The notes: a model not told the origin generated them from the letters alone. Counted from the stretch's first letter, positions 22,438 to 34,050 are shown. The stretch: DNA of 64,000 nt from Moringa oleifera (GCA_021397835.1 JAJFZO010000094.1:5680001-5744000); one strand, 5' to 3'. Numbers and translations: made by a program.

Positions 22438-22618
22438 TAAATGGTAATTTTTATTTCATTAAGTGAGATGAATTATCTCTTTCAATTATAATCACTATTA
22501 TCAAATGAATAAATTAATTTTAATTAATATAAATATATTTAGAAAGAATGTAAATGAAAATTTTAAATAATTGTTTGTGTTTGTCAATTAATTATAATAA
22601 AAATTGATTCTACTATTG
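22438..22618 (+). repeat. R module copy 2, left part (head-to-tail with copy 1)
   Basis: Begins tttttatttcattaagtgag directly after the terminal block of copy 1, so the two copies are in tandem. It is cut at about 22615 where LTR-like sequence begins. Confidence 0.7.
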
Positions 22619-23400
22619 TGTTTTAAAAGTCACATCAAAGTGTTTACATAGTGGAATTTTAAATTTTTTCAAAATCATAAACAAAGAATTATGCATTGAA
22701 TCAATTATACAACATCAAACATAATTGGCAACAAGAAAGAATTTGTCTTACAAGTTTTTCCGTTGCTCAAGAGTTTAATTTTCATCACAAAACAAGGGAA
22801 GATGCCTCAAACCTCAAGCAATTCAAGTGTCTAGCCTCTAATGTTGATTCACACGAATATATGATAGAATCTTCTCCAAATATGGGAAGACCTCTTGGCC
22901 TAACACCATGCTAGCAGAGTATGCATAAAGTTGGCGAGTACTCTCCCTTTGTGTCTCACGCTCTCATCAAATGAGATAATGAAAACACTATTTCTTTTCT
23001 TTCTTTTTTATCAATGAGGAGGTCGGTCATAATGTATATATATGAGGAGAGCAATGACCTAAGTATTCAGATTTCTGCATTCTAATCCCTTGGACATTTA
23101 ATTTCTAAAATCAAGCCCATAAAGTTCTAAATTTCGTTAATTAAGTCCAACTTAATGATAATCTAATTTAATCTTTCATAATCACATGTTATTGTCTGCA
23201 ACCCATTAGGTTCCTTATAAAATTGACAATAAGTATTTAGATTGTAAACCTCATGTCTCGGGTTTAAATGATTCAAATTCCTTTGATCATCAATAATTCC
23301 TTAATTACCTAATCTAATATTTATAGATCATGAACAATACTTGGCAATGTGACATGACCCCCAATTGTTAAGAAAACTCAAGGGTTGATGAACCTATCCG
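22619..23400 (-). mobile_element. LTR-like sequence in minus orientation
   Basis: Parallel to 25358-25815 (both have caacatcaaacataa, cttacaagtttttc, cctcaagc, gaccta/agacctcttggcc and a TATA-like stretch near 23028). Reverse-complemented, part of it also matches the plus-oriented LTR at 25186-25345. It starts with TGTTTTAAA, i.e. an LTR 3' end (..TTTAAAACA) read on the minus strand. It is probably a partial LTR of a related Copia element inserted in R copy 2. The short ORF at 22696-22914 lies inside it and is not a gene. Confidence 0.5.
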
Positions 23401-23429
23401 TGCTTAGTTTCTTTGATGTATTAAATATA

Positions 23430-24661
23430 TTCTTTCATCAAAATACTAGACACCAAAAAGGTGTGCAAGCTTCAAAAGTCCATATATGAACTTAAGCAAG
23501 CACCAAGGAGTTGGAACATTCGTTTTGATGAAACAATTAGATAATTTGATTTCATTTAAAATGAGGATGAGTCGTGTCTATGCAAGAAGGTTAGTGGGAG
23601 TGCAATCGCTTTCATAGTATTATATATGGATGACATATTATTTAGGGAAAACGATATACCCATGCTCCAATCTACAAAAATTTGGTTATCAAAGATGTTC
23701 ACCATGAGGATTTAGGAGAAGCAACTTATATTCTAGGAATAAAGATCTATAGAGATAGATCAAAGGGGTTGCTTGGTCTTTCACAATCTACACGCATAAA
23801 CAAGATGCTAAAGAGGTTTAGCATGGAAAGTTCCAAAAAGAGATACATACCTATGTCGCATGGCATAGTTCTTTCCAAAGAGATGTGTCCTAAAACACAA
23901 GATGAGAAAGAACTCATGGATGAGATTCCATATGCTTTGGCAATTGCATCCATCATGTAGATGAGATTCCATATGCTTTGGCAATTGCATCCATCATGTA
24001 TGTAATGCTATGCACAAGACTAGATGTTGCTTATGCCTTGAGCATAACAAGCCGTTGTCAAGGAAATCCAGGTGATAGCCAATGGAAAGTTTTGAAAACA
24101 ATCCTTAAGTACTTGATAAGAACTAAGGATGCTTTTGTGGTTTATGGAGGAGCCGAATTCTAAGTGGAAGGTTATTGTGATGCTAGCTTTCGATTTGACA
24201 AGGATGATAACAAATCCTAAAGTGACTTTGTGTTTTTACTCAATGGAGGAGCGGCTAGTTGGAAGAGTTCCAAACAAATTACAAACATTGATTTTACAAT
24301 TGAGGCGCCTCAACTTCTATGACATCAAAAGAAGCAGTTTGGATTAAGAAGTTCATTACGGAACTGGGTGTGGTTCCAAGCATTGTTGATCCAATAACTC
24401 TTATTGTGTTAACAATTATGCTATTGCGTGTTATTGCACTAGCAAAGGAACTAAGGTCTCATCAACGATCCAAACATATATTGAGGTGTTACCATCTCAT
24501 TAGGGAGATGGTAGTTAGGGGAGGTATAAGAAGATCACGTTCCCATCAAAGAAAATGTAACAAAATCCTTTTATTAAGCCTTTGTCACAACAAAAGCATG
24601 ATAGGAACTTAGTCAAATATGGTAGGTACATGGGCAATTGGCTATAGTGCAAGTGGGAGAT
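23430..24661 (+). mobile_element. Ty1/copia retrotransposon remnant: reverse transcriptase and RNase H
   Basis: Reading across frames gives the C-terminal half of Copia pol. KVCKLQKSIYELKQAPRSWN at about 23460 is followed by the YMDD box (LYMDDIL, about 23622-23642), GEATYILGIKIYRDRSKGLL, IPMSHGI, and the ALAIASIMYVMLCTRLDVAY region. The RNase H part (CDASF, then GGAASWKSSKQ, then EAVWIKKFITELG, then RSKHILRCYHLIRE) follows to about 24600. Integrase and gag are missing. A 41-bp tandem duplication (23919-24000) and other frameshifts break it. The polypurine tract agtgggaga at 24652-24660 leads into the 3' LTR. Confidence 0.85.
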
Positions 24662-25350
24662 TGTTGGAATATGCCTTAGTGGCCAATTGGATTTGATCAA
24701 AATACTCTTGTTAAGATGTTGAATTTGATATTTATAAAAGGTCTTCATTTTATCTTTAATGTTATGATTATGGGATAATTAATACCTAATGATAATGTCC
24801 TTGGAATAAAATAAAACTTTGCAAGGGAATTACAAGCAAGTTGTAATTATGAGATCATCTATGCATCAAAGCTACATTCCTTAAAAGATTTTTAGTCGAT
24901 TTTTAGTCAATACATTCATCTTGTGGAGCTATGATTCTACATTAAGGACAAAGATGAAAGCCATTAAGACTAGCACGTGGTTATGCTCTTGTTTATGAAG
25001 GAAGCAACCGATCTCGTAACATGTGGATGATTGTTACAAGAATAGTATCATTGAACACGACTCGTTATGCGAATGCCATTTGGTAAAATATTTATAATAT
25101 CTAGGGCAATATTCTCTTATGCTAGTTGTATTAATCCTTAGACTTGAGATTATTAATGATCTTATATAAATGTCCAAAGGTTAGAATGCAAATAACTTTT
25201 AGGTCATTGCTCTTCCTATATATAGACATTATGGTTGACCTCCTTATTGATGGAAAAGGGAAAAAAAAAAAGAGTGTTTTCACTATCCCAATTGTTGAGA
25301 GCTTAAGACACAAAAAGAGAGTGCTTGTCGATTCTATGCATACACTACTA
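24662..25350 (+). mobile_element. Copia 3' LTR (truncated at its right end)
   Basis: Begins TGTTGGAATATGCC right after the polypurine tract, the usual start of Copia LTRs. A TATA-like ctatatatagac sits near 25217. The sequence after it (gtgttttcactatcccaatt, gagagcttaagacac) matches, in reverse complement, 25600-25650. It ends abruptly in a palindrome at 25342-25357 instead of a clean CA end. Confidence 0.7.
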
Positions 25351-25357
25351 GTAGTGT
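25342..25357. repeat. 16-bp perfect palindrome at an inverted-LTR junction
   Basis: acactactagtagtgt equals its own reverse complement. It sits exactly where the plus-oriented LTR ends and a minus-oriented LTR piece begins. Confidence 0.85.
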
Positions 25358-25815
25358 TTTAAAATTTTTCAAAACTATAAACGAAGAATCGTGCTTTGAA
25401 TCAAGTACAACATCAAACATAAGCGATCACAAAGAAAGAATTTTCTTACAAGTTTTTCTTTTGCTCAAGAATTTAATTCACCACGAAACAACAAGAGGAG
25501 ATGCTTCAGACCTCAAGCTGTTCAAGTTCCCAACCTTTAACATTGACCCTCATAAATGTATGACCTCTTGGCCAAATACGTATGCACAAAATCAACAAGC
25601 ACTTTCTCCATGTGTCTTAAGCTTTCAACAAGTGAGATAGTGAAAACATTTTCTTTTCTTTCTTATCAATGAGGAGGCCAGCCATAAGGTTTATACATAT
25701 ATAAGGAGAACAATGAGCTAATTATTTAGGTTATTTGTATTCTAATCCCTTAGACATTCAATTTGTAAAATCAAGTCCATGAAATTTTGAATTTTTTTAA
25801 TTAAGTCTAACTTAA
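25358..25815 (-). mobile_element. Partial LTR in minus orientation
   Basis: A diverged second copy of 22619-23165 (both contain caacatcaaacataa, ttcttacaagtttttc, cctcaagc, cccttagacattcaatttg-like text). In reverse complement its right part matches 25160-25345 of the adjacent plus-oriented LTR, so the two form an imperfect inverted repeat. Confidence 0.6.
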
Positions 25816-26004
25816 CTATGACCCCATTTGTTCCAATCCATAGTGTATTTTTTAAACAATATGGGTTATTAATACTTAATAAATACTAAATTATATTATT
25901 TCAATTATATTATTTAATTATTTTAAACATCATGTCACTTTGATTTATTTCCTCAGTTATTTAATTCTTGGAAAGGAGCAAAATTAAAGTCATGTCACTT
26001 TGAA
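25816..26004. other. AT-rich spacer with a 13-bp direct repeat
   Basis: catgtcactttga occurs at 25931-25943 and 25991-26003, flanking 47 bp. It lies immediately 5' of the LINE at 26005 and may reflect a small insertion or a 5'-end rearrangement on LINE integration. Confidence 0.4.
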
Positions 26005-29000
26005 TTAAAAGGGAAGGGGTTGAAATGGGTTCTCACAAGTGTTCATGGGAGCAGTATTAGGGGAGAAAGATAGGATATTTGGGAAGATTTAAGAGAATGT
26101 AGGAAAAAATAAGGATCGAAGCCATGTGTAATTAGGGGTGATGTTAATGTGGTGTTTTATTTTTATGAAAGATTGGGAGCAAGTAGTGGTCAGGGGAATT
26201 CATGGATGTTATTATGGAACTTGAATTGCATGATTTGCCTTTGGATGGAGGAAGATTTATTTGGTCTAATTTAAAGGACAATCCATCGTTGTCTTGACTA
26301 GATAGGTTTTTAGTATCAAGGAGTTGGGAGAAGGCATTTCCTTGTATGCAGCAGCAGTTGCTACTTAGACCGGTTTTGGATCATCATCCTATTTTGATGG
26401 TAATGGAAGGGATGAAGTCGGGTCCTTGTCCTTTTAGATTTGAAAATTCATAGCTGCAGATCAAGTGATTTAAGCAACGGCTGAAGCAGTGGTGGGAAGA
26501 TACAAGGCCATGCAAGCTTTGTAATGGCTTGTGAACTGAAGGCAGTCAAGGAGGAAACCTAAAAAGGGAGGAAAAAGCAGTTTGGGTTTGTAGGGCAACG
26601 AAGGAAAAATTATGGAGTAGGCTATAGGAAGTTGATAATACAATTATGGAGGATGGAAACAGTGAAGAACTTTAAAGGAAAAGGATAAAATTGAATAATG
26701 AGTTGGTTCATCTAATGAAGTTTAGGAAATCTTGTGACGCCAAAAGTCACGAGTTTTATGATTAAAGGCAAGGGACAAGAACACTGCCTATTTTTATAGA
26801 ATGGCAACTGTGCATAGGAGATTCATTTTTATCAGGAAGGTGCAAATAGGTAGTGCAATGGGAGGATGAGCGAAAGGAAGGAATTAAGAAATATTACTAG
26901 AAGTTGTACACGGAAACAATGGGGCGTCGACCTATACTGGATGGGCTGAATTTCCAGAAGATTTCCAGGGAACTTAAGCAGCAAGCTGAAGCTCGGTTTG
27001 AGGAAGAAGAAATCTACAATGTACTCAAAGAATGTGATGGCAATAAGCTGTTGGGTCAGATGGATTTGAATGGCATTTCCTAAGTCAAATTGGGACTGGG
27101 AGATGTACTAAAGTGTTTTTGATGAGTTTCATGAGAATAGGAAATTTGTCAAGTCATTAAATTCCACATTTGTAGTATTAATTCCTAGGAAAACAGGGGC
27201 AAAAAATGTAGATGACTTCAAGCCGATAAGTTTAGTGGGTTGTGTGTACAAGTTGTTGTCCAGAGTGTTTTGGCAAAAAGACTTAGATAGGTGGTGGAGG
27301 CAATTCTGAGCCAAAATCAGAATGCCTTTATCAAGGAAAGGCAGATTCTTGATGCTGCCTTAATCACCAATGAGGTGCTAGACAGTCAAATAAAATCTGG
27401 AAGAAGGGAAGCGGGTCTGTAAACTAGACATAGATAAGGCCTATGATAGCGTGTCATGGGACTTTCTAATGTACATGCTTAAAAGACTGAGATGTGGGGA
27501 AAAATGGTGCAATTGGATGTATTGGTGCATATAAACAGCTTCATTCGCAGTGTTGGTTAATGATTGTCGATCATAGTTCTTTAATTCAAGCAGGGATTTA
27601 AGACAAAGGGATCCTCTCTCCGCATTGTTGTTTTCAGTGGTGATGGAGGCATTGGACAGCTTATTGAAGGGAGCAGTAGAATGCAGTTTGATGGAAGGCT
27701 TCAAAGTTGGGAGGCTTAATAATGAGATGATGGTATCTCATCTCTTGTTCGCTAATGATACTATAGTTGTTTGCGGTGATGAAGAGGAACAATTATTGAA
27801 CTTAAGGCTGTCTTGGTAGGCTTTCAGGCAGTATCAGGGTTGAAAATTAACATGAAAAAAAGTGAGCTGGCTGTAGTAGGTAAAGAAGTGAATGGGATGC
27901 AAAACAACTAGCTTTCCTCTGAAGTATCTAGAGCTGTCTTTGGGAGCCAAAGACAAAGAAAAAGCTCTATGGAATGGAGAGTTGGAGAGATTTGAAAGGA
28001 AACTAGTAGGGTGGAACAAGCATTACTTATAGAAAGCTGGAAGACTTACCTTTATTAAGAGCACATTATCTAATCTGTCCATGTACTTTGTCTTTATTTC
28101 CATTACCAAGAGAGGTGGCCAGCAAGATGGAAACCATCCAGAGAATGTTCTTATGAGGCAATATGGGTGACACTTACAAATATCACATACTAAGGTGGAA
28201 AGTGTTGAATCAACCACTTGAAAAAGGAGGGCTGGGTATCAAGGATCTAGTTTTACTTAACAAGGCCCTGATGGGAAAATGGACGTGAAAGTTTATGGGG
28301 GCGAAAGAGCGGCTGTGGAGGAAGGTGGTGGGTTGTAATCATGGAGAATTGGAGGGAGGCTGAATGACAGAAGTGGGCAGAGAGAAATATGGAGTGGGTG
28401 TGTGGAAGTCCATTAGAAATGGGTGGGATGAATTCAAACCATGGACAGAATTTAAAGTGAGATGGGGGTCATGGTTAAATTTTGGAAGGATAAGTGGTGT
28501 GGTGATACAACTTTGCTGGATGATTACCCAAACATTTTCCTATTAGCTCACAAGAAAGAAGTTTGGGTTAATGAGTGTAGTGAGGTGAGTGCGGAGGTTC
28601 AGTCATGGTATATCAGATGCCGAAGGAATGCACAGGATTGGGAAGTTAGACAAATTGAAGAGCCATATGCCAGGTTGCAAGCATTAAAATAGAGAATCAT
28701 GTGGAGGATACTGCACTGTGGAAGCTGGGCAGTGGGGACAAGAAGCAGCTCACTGTAAAATCTTATTATAAAAGGCTTAACAGCGGTGAAGCAAGGGGAA
28801 AGGTTGCTTAGAAACTAATTTGGAAAACAAGGGTGCCTCCTAAAGTGTGTTTCTTCACATGGGAAGCTATACTGAAAAAAATTTTAAATATAGATAATTT
28901 GAGGAAAGGAGGGCAAAATCCTGGTGAACCGATGCTACCTTTGTAAAGAAGCACAAGAGATAGTTAATCATTTACTACTAGGCTGCAACTGGACTGATCA

Positions 29001-29345
29001 GCTGTGGAAGAAGATTTTAAATCTGTTGGGGCTGGTTTGGGTTTAAGCAGGGACTGTGGGAGAGGAATTTCTAGCTTAGAGTGGACAGAGAATTGCAAAA
29101 GAGAAGAAGAGACTGCTATGTATGATTCCCCGATTAGTATTTTGGTCACATGGAAAGAGAGAAACATAAGGGCCTTTGATAATTTGGAAACACCAATAGC
29201 ATTACTGGGGAATTTTTTTGTAAATGGGGAGGATTTGATGGAGTTCATTGAACTACTAATCCCTACACCCTAACTAACTAACATTGTAAAAAGATGCACC
29301 CCCTTGGTGCTACGTAAATAATATGATACATTTTTATTTTTGTTA
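26005..29345 (+). mobile_element. Decayed L1-type LINE, near-full ORF2
   Basis: Piecing frames together gives, in order: an endonuclease/exonuclease-phosphatase domain (26030-26450: RGDVNVVFYFYERLG, later PVLDHHPILMV-like); reverse transcriptase (27150-28050: [57 protein letters not shown]); a linker with FWKDKWCGD (about 28480); and a zf-RVT region (about 28840-29010, [20 protein letters not shown]). The RT active box reads LLFANDTIV (27745-27770), where functional elements have FADD. Many frameshifts and stops are present. The 3' end has a hairpin (GCACC/GGTGC, 29296-29310) and an A/T-rich tail at 29330-29350. The tail is the same kind as in the LINE at 21302-22216, so they are one family. 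ORF1 is absent. Confidence 0.88.
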
Positions 29346-29795
29346 AAAAAATAAAATTATTTCTTTCAATTATCATCACCATCACCGAAAGAATAAATTA
29401 ATTTTTATTAATATAAATATATTGAAAATAATTTACATGAAGAATTTAAACAATTTCATGTTTTTCAATTAATTATAATGAAATTTAAATTTCTAATAAA
29501 TATTATAGTATGTTATTAAAATTTGCATATTTAATTGCTTTAAATAAAAAATTATTTTAATTCAATACAAATAAATTTGATGTACAGCATACCAATCATG
29601 GCCTTTGGGATTTTAGTGAAAAGTTTTGTGAATACAAAAATATAGCCAATAAGATGTAATAATATCCAAGAACTTCTTTAAACCCAAATAAGAAAAGAAA
29701 CTTCAAAGAAACAGGAAAGCCCACGTTTTTATAAGGACTAGAATTCTATTTGTGCAAATTGAGATTCTTGCCAATCATAATTAGATAAGATGTTC
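29346..29795 (+). repeat. R module copy 3 (nearly complete)
   Basis: Carries all R blocks in order: attatttctttcaattatca, aattaatttttattaatata, aattaattataatgaaattt, aataaatttgatgtacagca, gggattttagtgaaaagttt, atagccaataagatgtaata, ttttataaggactagaattc, and the end block ttgagattcttgccaatcat. It lies 170 bp upstream of the F-box pseudogene and may have carried its promoter. Confidence 0.8.
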
Positions 29796-29964
29796 ACGAA
29801 AGGTACTGCTATTGATACATAAGGATAAGAACAAGGAGAAGAAAATAGAAGAATCATAATTAAATAAGATATTGACAAGAGGTACTACTACTAATACATA
29901 AGAATAAGAAGCAGAAGAAAACAGTAGAAGAAGAAAATAGAGGAACAAAAGCAATGGACAAAGT

Positions 29965-31166
29965 ATGAATAATCTTCCTGATGATACTTTGAAGGAAATA
30001 TTCTCAAGGTTGTCTGTGAAATCTGTTCTGCAATGTAAGAGTGTTTGCAAATCCTGGTATGCTTTAATAAACAGTCCTTATTTTCTTGCCATGCACGATT
30101 CATGCGTCCTCCTTCGAGAATCCTGCTATGTTAATGACCCTTTTCTTTACTCTACAATGTCTCTGTTGATGGTGTGAGCCCAAAGGTATGTAGAGATCGC
30201 ATAGACTTATCATTCATCGGAGGTGGTAAAGATATTGATCTCAGAATTTATGGTCTGAGCAATTGGTGTAGTTTGTTTGTACAAGCACCCTGTCGAAAAT
30301 GGTGACAAGAGTAGAGATGGCATTGCCCTTTGGAATCTGGCAATCAGAGGCATCAAGGTTTTGCCCATCTCAACTCTGTTGAGATACCTTTAATTGGCTC
30401 TTTTGCTTATCTAGACTTGGGTTTGGGTTTGATCAGAAAACTAATGATTATAAGGTAGTTAAAATTGCATTATTTAGAGATCCTGAATTTGCAACTGATG
30501 ATTCTTTGTTTTTATGGTTTGAGGTGTACAGTTAAAATCTGACTCGTGGAGGGAAATCAATGCTCCTTTTGAAGTGAGTGATGTACGCAGTCTTGTTAAA
30601 TCTTCAACCTGATTCAATGGAGATCATTCTTGGATGGCTTCTTCCTGTGTCATCCATTCTTTTGATATGGCAGATGAAATTTTTTATCATACACCTCTTC
30701 TAGAATATGAAGAATTCAATGGCTTTTGCAGAGTCGATGAACCTTACAGTTTTATAGGATTTTCTTGTAGTTATTGCGATGCTGATAATGATGGTGGACA
30801 ATATGGTTTGATGTTTGGGTGATGAACAGTGGAAACAAGTATTGGACCCGACAATTCACGATTGGACCAGACCCACCACTTTGTCACATACTAGTTTTCT
30901 GGAAGAATCATAACATACTTGTTTCATGGTGTTCATAGCCATTTGATCTCATACCTCCTCACCAGCCAACAATTTAAGAATCTTGAGCTTACACAAGATT
31001 TTGACAGTATGGAATATCTAAAATATCTTGAGAGTATAGATTGGTCCAGAAAAGATTTTGGATGGTAAGCAAAGTTGCTTGAAGTATAAAATGGTCTATA
31101 GAGGTAATTATTTTCACAGAAAGCCTAGTTTCAGTTGGTAGAAGAGATGAACTTGAGTTGTATTAA
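29965..31166 (+). pseudogene. F-box protein pseudogene (copy A of the cluster)
   Basis: The start, MNNLPDDTLKEIFSRLSVKS then VLQCKSVCKSWYALINS, matches the N-terminal F-box of the intact genes at 36411 and 40257. A 12-bp deletion removes the SNQA segment. Near 30165-30180 an indel shifts the frame so that translation stops at TGA 30175-30177. Later blocks (SFIGGGKDIDLRIYG, LALLWN-like, FGFDQKTNDYKVVKIALF, WMASSCVIHSFDMADEIFYH, and a terminal RRDELELY) survive in different frames with further stops, for example in the sequences near 30385 and 30535. The first 69-residue frame could still make a bare F-box, but there is no substrate domain. Copies B and C lack these lesions, so this copy died after duplication. 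Confidence 0.9.
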
Positions 31167-31700
31167 GATCCTTTGTTCATGGGATAGTTGCAATTTGTGA
31201 TTTTTAGGTCCCAATTTGGTATTTTGATTTAGTTTTTTAATATATAAGTCATTTTTTTCTTTATAATTTTATCTGCTTTAAATTTTAATTCTCATAACTT
31301 TACCTTTGAAATTATACTAAAGAAACATGTGACATAAAAATGTAGCCAAACTTGTGAAACGCCCACCATCTTTTTTCCTGAATGATGTGAAATTGTATAG
31401 CTTCTCTTCTTCAACACTTGGAGTATATTTTCTGTAAAAGAAACTGAATTTTGTATTTGTAGCTATAGATGACGTCCTGCAGACTGGTGCCAGCATTTAT
31501 GTGACATAATAATATTGTTTTCCAACTTAAATACTATTTTTCAAATTGTTCTCTCAAGAAATTAGTTTCAAACTTTAACCTACATGACCCAGGAATTACT
31601 CTAGAAATGGTGAAGAAGTTGGCAAACAGAAATATCATCCTTATGAGCGTCTCATATTAAGATGTTTTGCACATTAATCTCTCATACTCCCAAACTATCT
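31167..31700 (+). repeat. Conserved 3' flank of the F-box genes (copy at the pseudogene)
   Basis: Aligns with 41448-41980 downstream of the intact F-box gene at 40257: cttgttcatgggatag / tttattcatgggatag, aatgatgtgaaat, caccagcatttatgtgac / accagcatttttgggatg, and ttggcaaacagaaatatcat / ttgccaaacagaaacatcat. The duplication therefore extends well beyond the coding region. Confidence 0.75.
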
Positions 31701-31799
31701 GCAGGCGAAGGCCTTGGGCTTGGTCAGGATCTTTTGAGCCAATTTTTTCTTGCATAAAAGTTTTCTTGCTCGGTTTGAACGGTGGCCATCTCACTATCT

Positions 31800-32400
31800 G
31801 TATTAGGTTTTAATGAATGAATCAATTTACGGGTTCTTTTGTTGAAATTTGCATGAGCAATGTCGTTGCTGTTCAGATAGTTAAATTAGCATGGGTACTC
31901 AGTACTGTATAGAGGTTTTGTTGAGTGAATCTGAAAATTGCATGTCAGTAATATGGTGCGAGTGACATTTAAGTTCGTTATTTTTTCCCCCTTTCTTACA
32001 CTAAAAAAGAAAAAATTCTTTTTCATGTTATTTGATGTCATATATAGTAGCTTGTTCCTTGACACTTTTTATCCTCTGCTGGTTTGTCACTGCAAGTGAT
32101 CAACAATATCCAAGAGTGTTTTCTACCTTTTGAAATCAATCTCAAGGTATGATCCTTTTTTCTTTTTCTTTGATACCATAAATGCTTTGCAAGTGTCTTG
32201 TCTTTAATGATTCATAACCAGCGGGTTACTCTCATGATATTGTCTTGTGGTCTTTTGCTCTACATGCAGCTAGAGTGCTTAGCAGGTTTGGCTTAGAGGA
32301 CTGCTGTGATACAATTATATGCTTTGAGACTTCCTACCCACTGGTGAATGAGAGTTGGAAGGAAACAGAGAAAGCACCACTTTATGTTCTAGGGTCAGTT
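31800..32400 (+). pseudogene. HAD pyrimidine-5'-nucleotidase-like pseudogene, copy B
   Basis: 31815-32030 is paralogous to the leader of HAD copy A (19655-19900). A donor-like caag|gtatgatccttt at about 32148 parallels the exon 3 donor of copy A (20580), but the coding sequence before it is degenerate. About 32253-32350 encodes LHAARVLSRFGLEDCCDTII then CFETSYP, matching the HAD-family block after the phosphate-binding motif (family form resembles HAARVLSRLGLEDCFE..ICFETLNP). Exons 1-2 and the C-terminal motifs are absent. The ORF 32245-32544 is open only because it runs on into unrelated DNA. Copies A and B retain different parts of what appears to be the same ancestral gene. Confidence 0.65.
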
Positions 32401-32732
32401 GCACATTCATGTTATATGTTGGTTTCTTTCAGTCGATATGAGGAGCCCCCCCTATCTGATATCTCTAACTTCCACTGGCATGGCATTAATGTCATTCTAT
32501 TCAGTCTCTTTCTTATTGCCGCTTCCAACATTTCTTTTTTCTAGTCAGTGGGTCTCATTCTTTCATGGTTGGGGGCCAAGAGAGCAGGCTTCAGTCTTCA
32601 TAGATTAGCTTCCTTTCATGGGCCTCTTTTTCAACTCTGATGCTTCATCAACATAACGGGTTCAGGTCGTGTTTGAAAGCTGGGCTTAGAATTACATTTT
32701 GTTCTTGAAGGATAAGTTTTGTGAATTTAAAA
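32401..32732. other. Unassigned sequence after HAD copy B
   Basis: Moderately complex, no family match. Near 32705-32735 the phrase aagttttgtgaatttaaaaa recalls the R module, so a small R fragment may lie here. Confidence 0.35.
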
Positions 32733-33287
32733 ATATAAGGGTAAATATTATTTAAAACTTTAAATTTTACTCTCTTTTTAATCAAATTTTTATTTTTTAA
32801 AAATATTCAAATAAATTTTAGTATTTTTATTTTATTAAAATTAAATTTTATTAAAAATTTTAAATATTAAAAATATTTAAATTAGAAATATTTTATAATG
32901 AATTTTGACTTTAATTTTTTATGGATGTAATAAAATATTTAAGTTATCATCATAAAAAATTTTAAAATTTTTTAAGTATTGAAAATAATTTTTTTAAAAA
33001 ATATATCATTAAAAATTTAAAAAATTTACAAAAAATAGTTAATTAGTTAAAAAATTTAAATTTGAGAAATAAAATCAAAATAAAGTGTAAAATCTATTTG
33101 AGAAGTTTATGGTCATTTTTAATCATAAAAAAATCATTAATTGTTTATAATTATTTTGAATTAAGGTTTAATTTGAATAAAATCAATAAATGAGGATTTT
33201 TTTGGATATTTTTTGAAAGTTGGTGTTTGATTGGAGAGAGAGAGTTAAACTTAAAGTTTTAAATGATATTTATTTAAAATATAATTA
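32733..33287. mobile_element. MITE-like element with about 45-bp terminal inverted repeats
   Basis: The left end (taaatattatttaaaacttt, then aaattttactctctttttaa) is the reverse complement, with few changes, of the right end (attggagagagagagttaaa, then cttaaagttttaaatgatat). About 555 bp, extremely AT-rich, no coding capacity. Confidence 0.7.
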
Positions 33288-33299
33288 ATATTATATTTA

Positions 33300-33865
33300 A
33301 ATTTTTTAATAAATATTATTTAAAATTTTGAGTTTTATTTTTTAATAAAATTTTAATTTTTAAAATATTTGTAAATAAATTTAGATTTATCAATTTAGAT
33401 CAAATTGAATGTTGTCAATAAATTTAAATTTTATTAAATTTTAAAAATTAAAAATTTTTAAATTAATTTTTTTTAAAATATGGAATTAAATTTTTTATAA
33501 ATGTAAAAAATTATTTTAGGTATTATTATAAAAAATTTAAAAATTTTTGAGTATTGAAATTTTTATAAAAAATTTATAAATTATAAAAATTATAAAAAAT
33601 TTAAAATTTTTATAAAAAATAGTTTGTTAATCTAATATTATTTAAATTTGAAAGATGAAATTAAAAAAATAGAGTTTAGAATTTGAATAATTTTTTAAAT
33701 ATTTCAATGATAAAAATATTATTAATTTTTATAATCATTTTTATGAAAGCTTAATTTAGATAAAATTAATAAATAACAATTTATTTGAATTTAAAAATTA
33801 AAATTTGATTAAAGAGAAAATATTAAATTTGAGATTTAAAATAACATTTATGTTTTTAAAGTTAA
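33300..33865. mobile_element. Second, diverged MITE-like element of the same family
   Basis: Left end aataaatattatttaaaatt...ttttattttttaata pairs with right end gattaaagagaaaatattaa...gatttaaaataacattta. Adjacent to, and in the same size class as, the element at 32733, but more diverged. Confidence 0.55.
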
Positions 33866-33894
33866 ATTTTTTGATGAATTAAAAAGTATAATCG

Positions 33895-34050
33895 ATGGCA
33901 CATAATAAAAAGAATTCCTTTGAGCCCAAAAAAAATTGAAAGGAACACCTTGAAGAGACACTAAAAGGCCTAAGTTTTACATGGATTTAGGATTTTATTT
34001 ATGCCAGTTAGAGATTCTTGCAAATCATATAATTTAAATTCCTAACTTGA
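33895..34050 (+). repeat. R module copy 4, right end only
   Basis: Carries the terminal third: gaattcctttgagcccaaaa, caccttgaagagacactaaa, aaggcctaagttttacatgg and the end block gagattcttgcaaatcatat. Confidence 0.65.

Noticed and set aside
32245..32544. Open frame of 99 codons as an intact small gene
   Set aside because: Only its first third matches a HAD exon; the rest is unrelated sequence that happens to be open.
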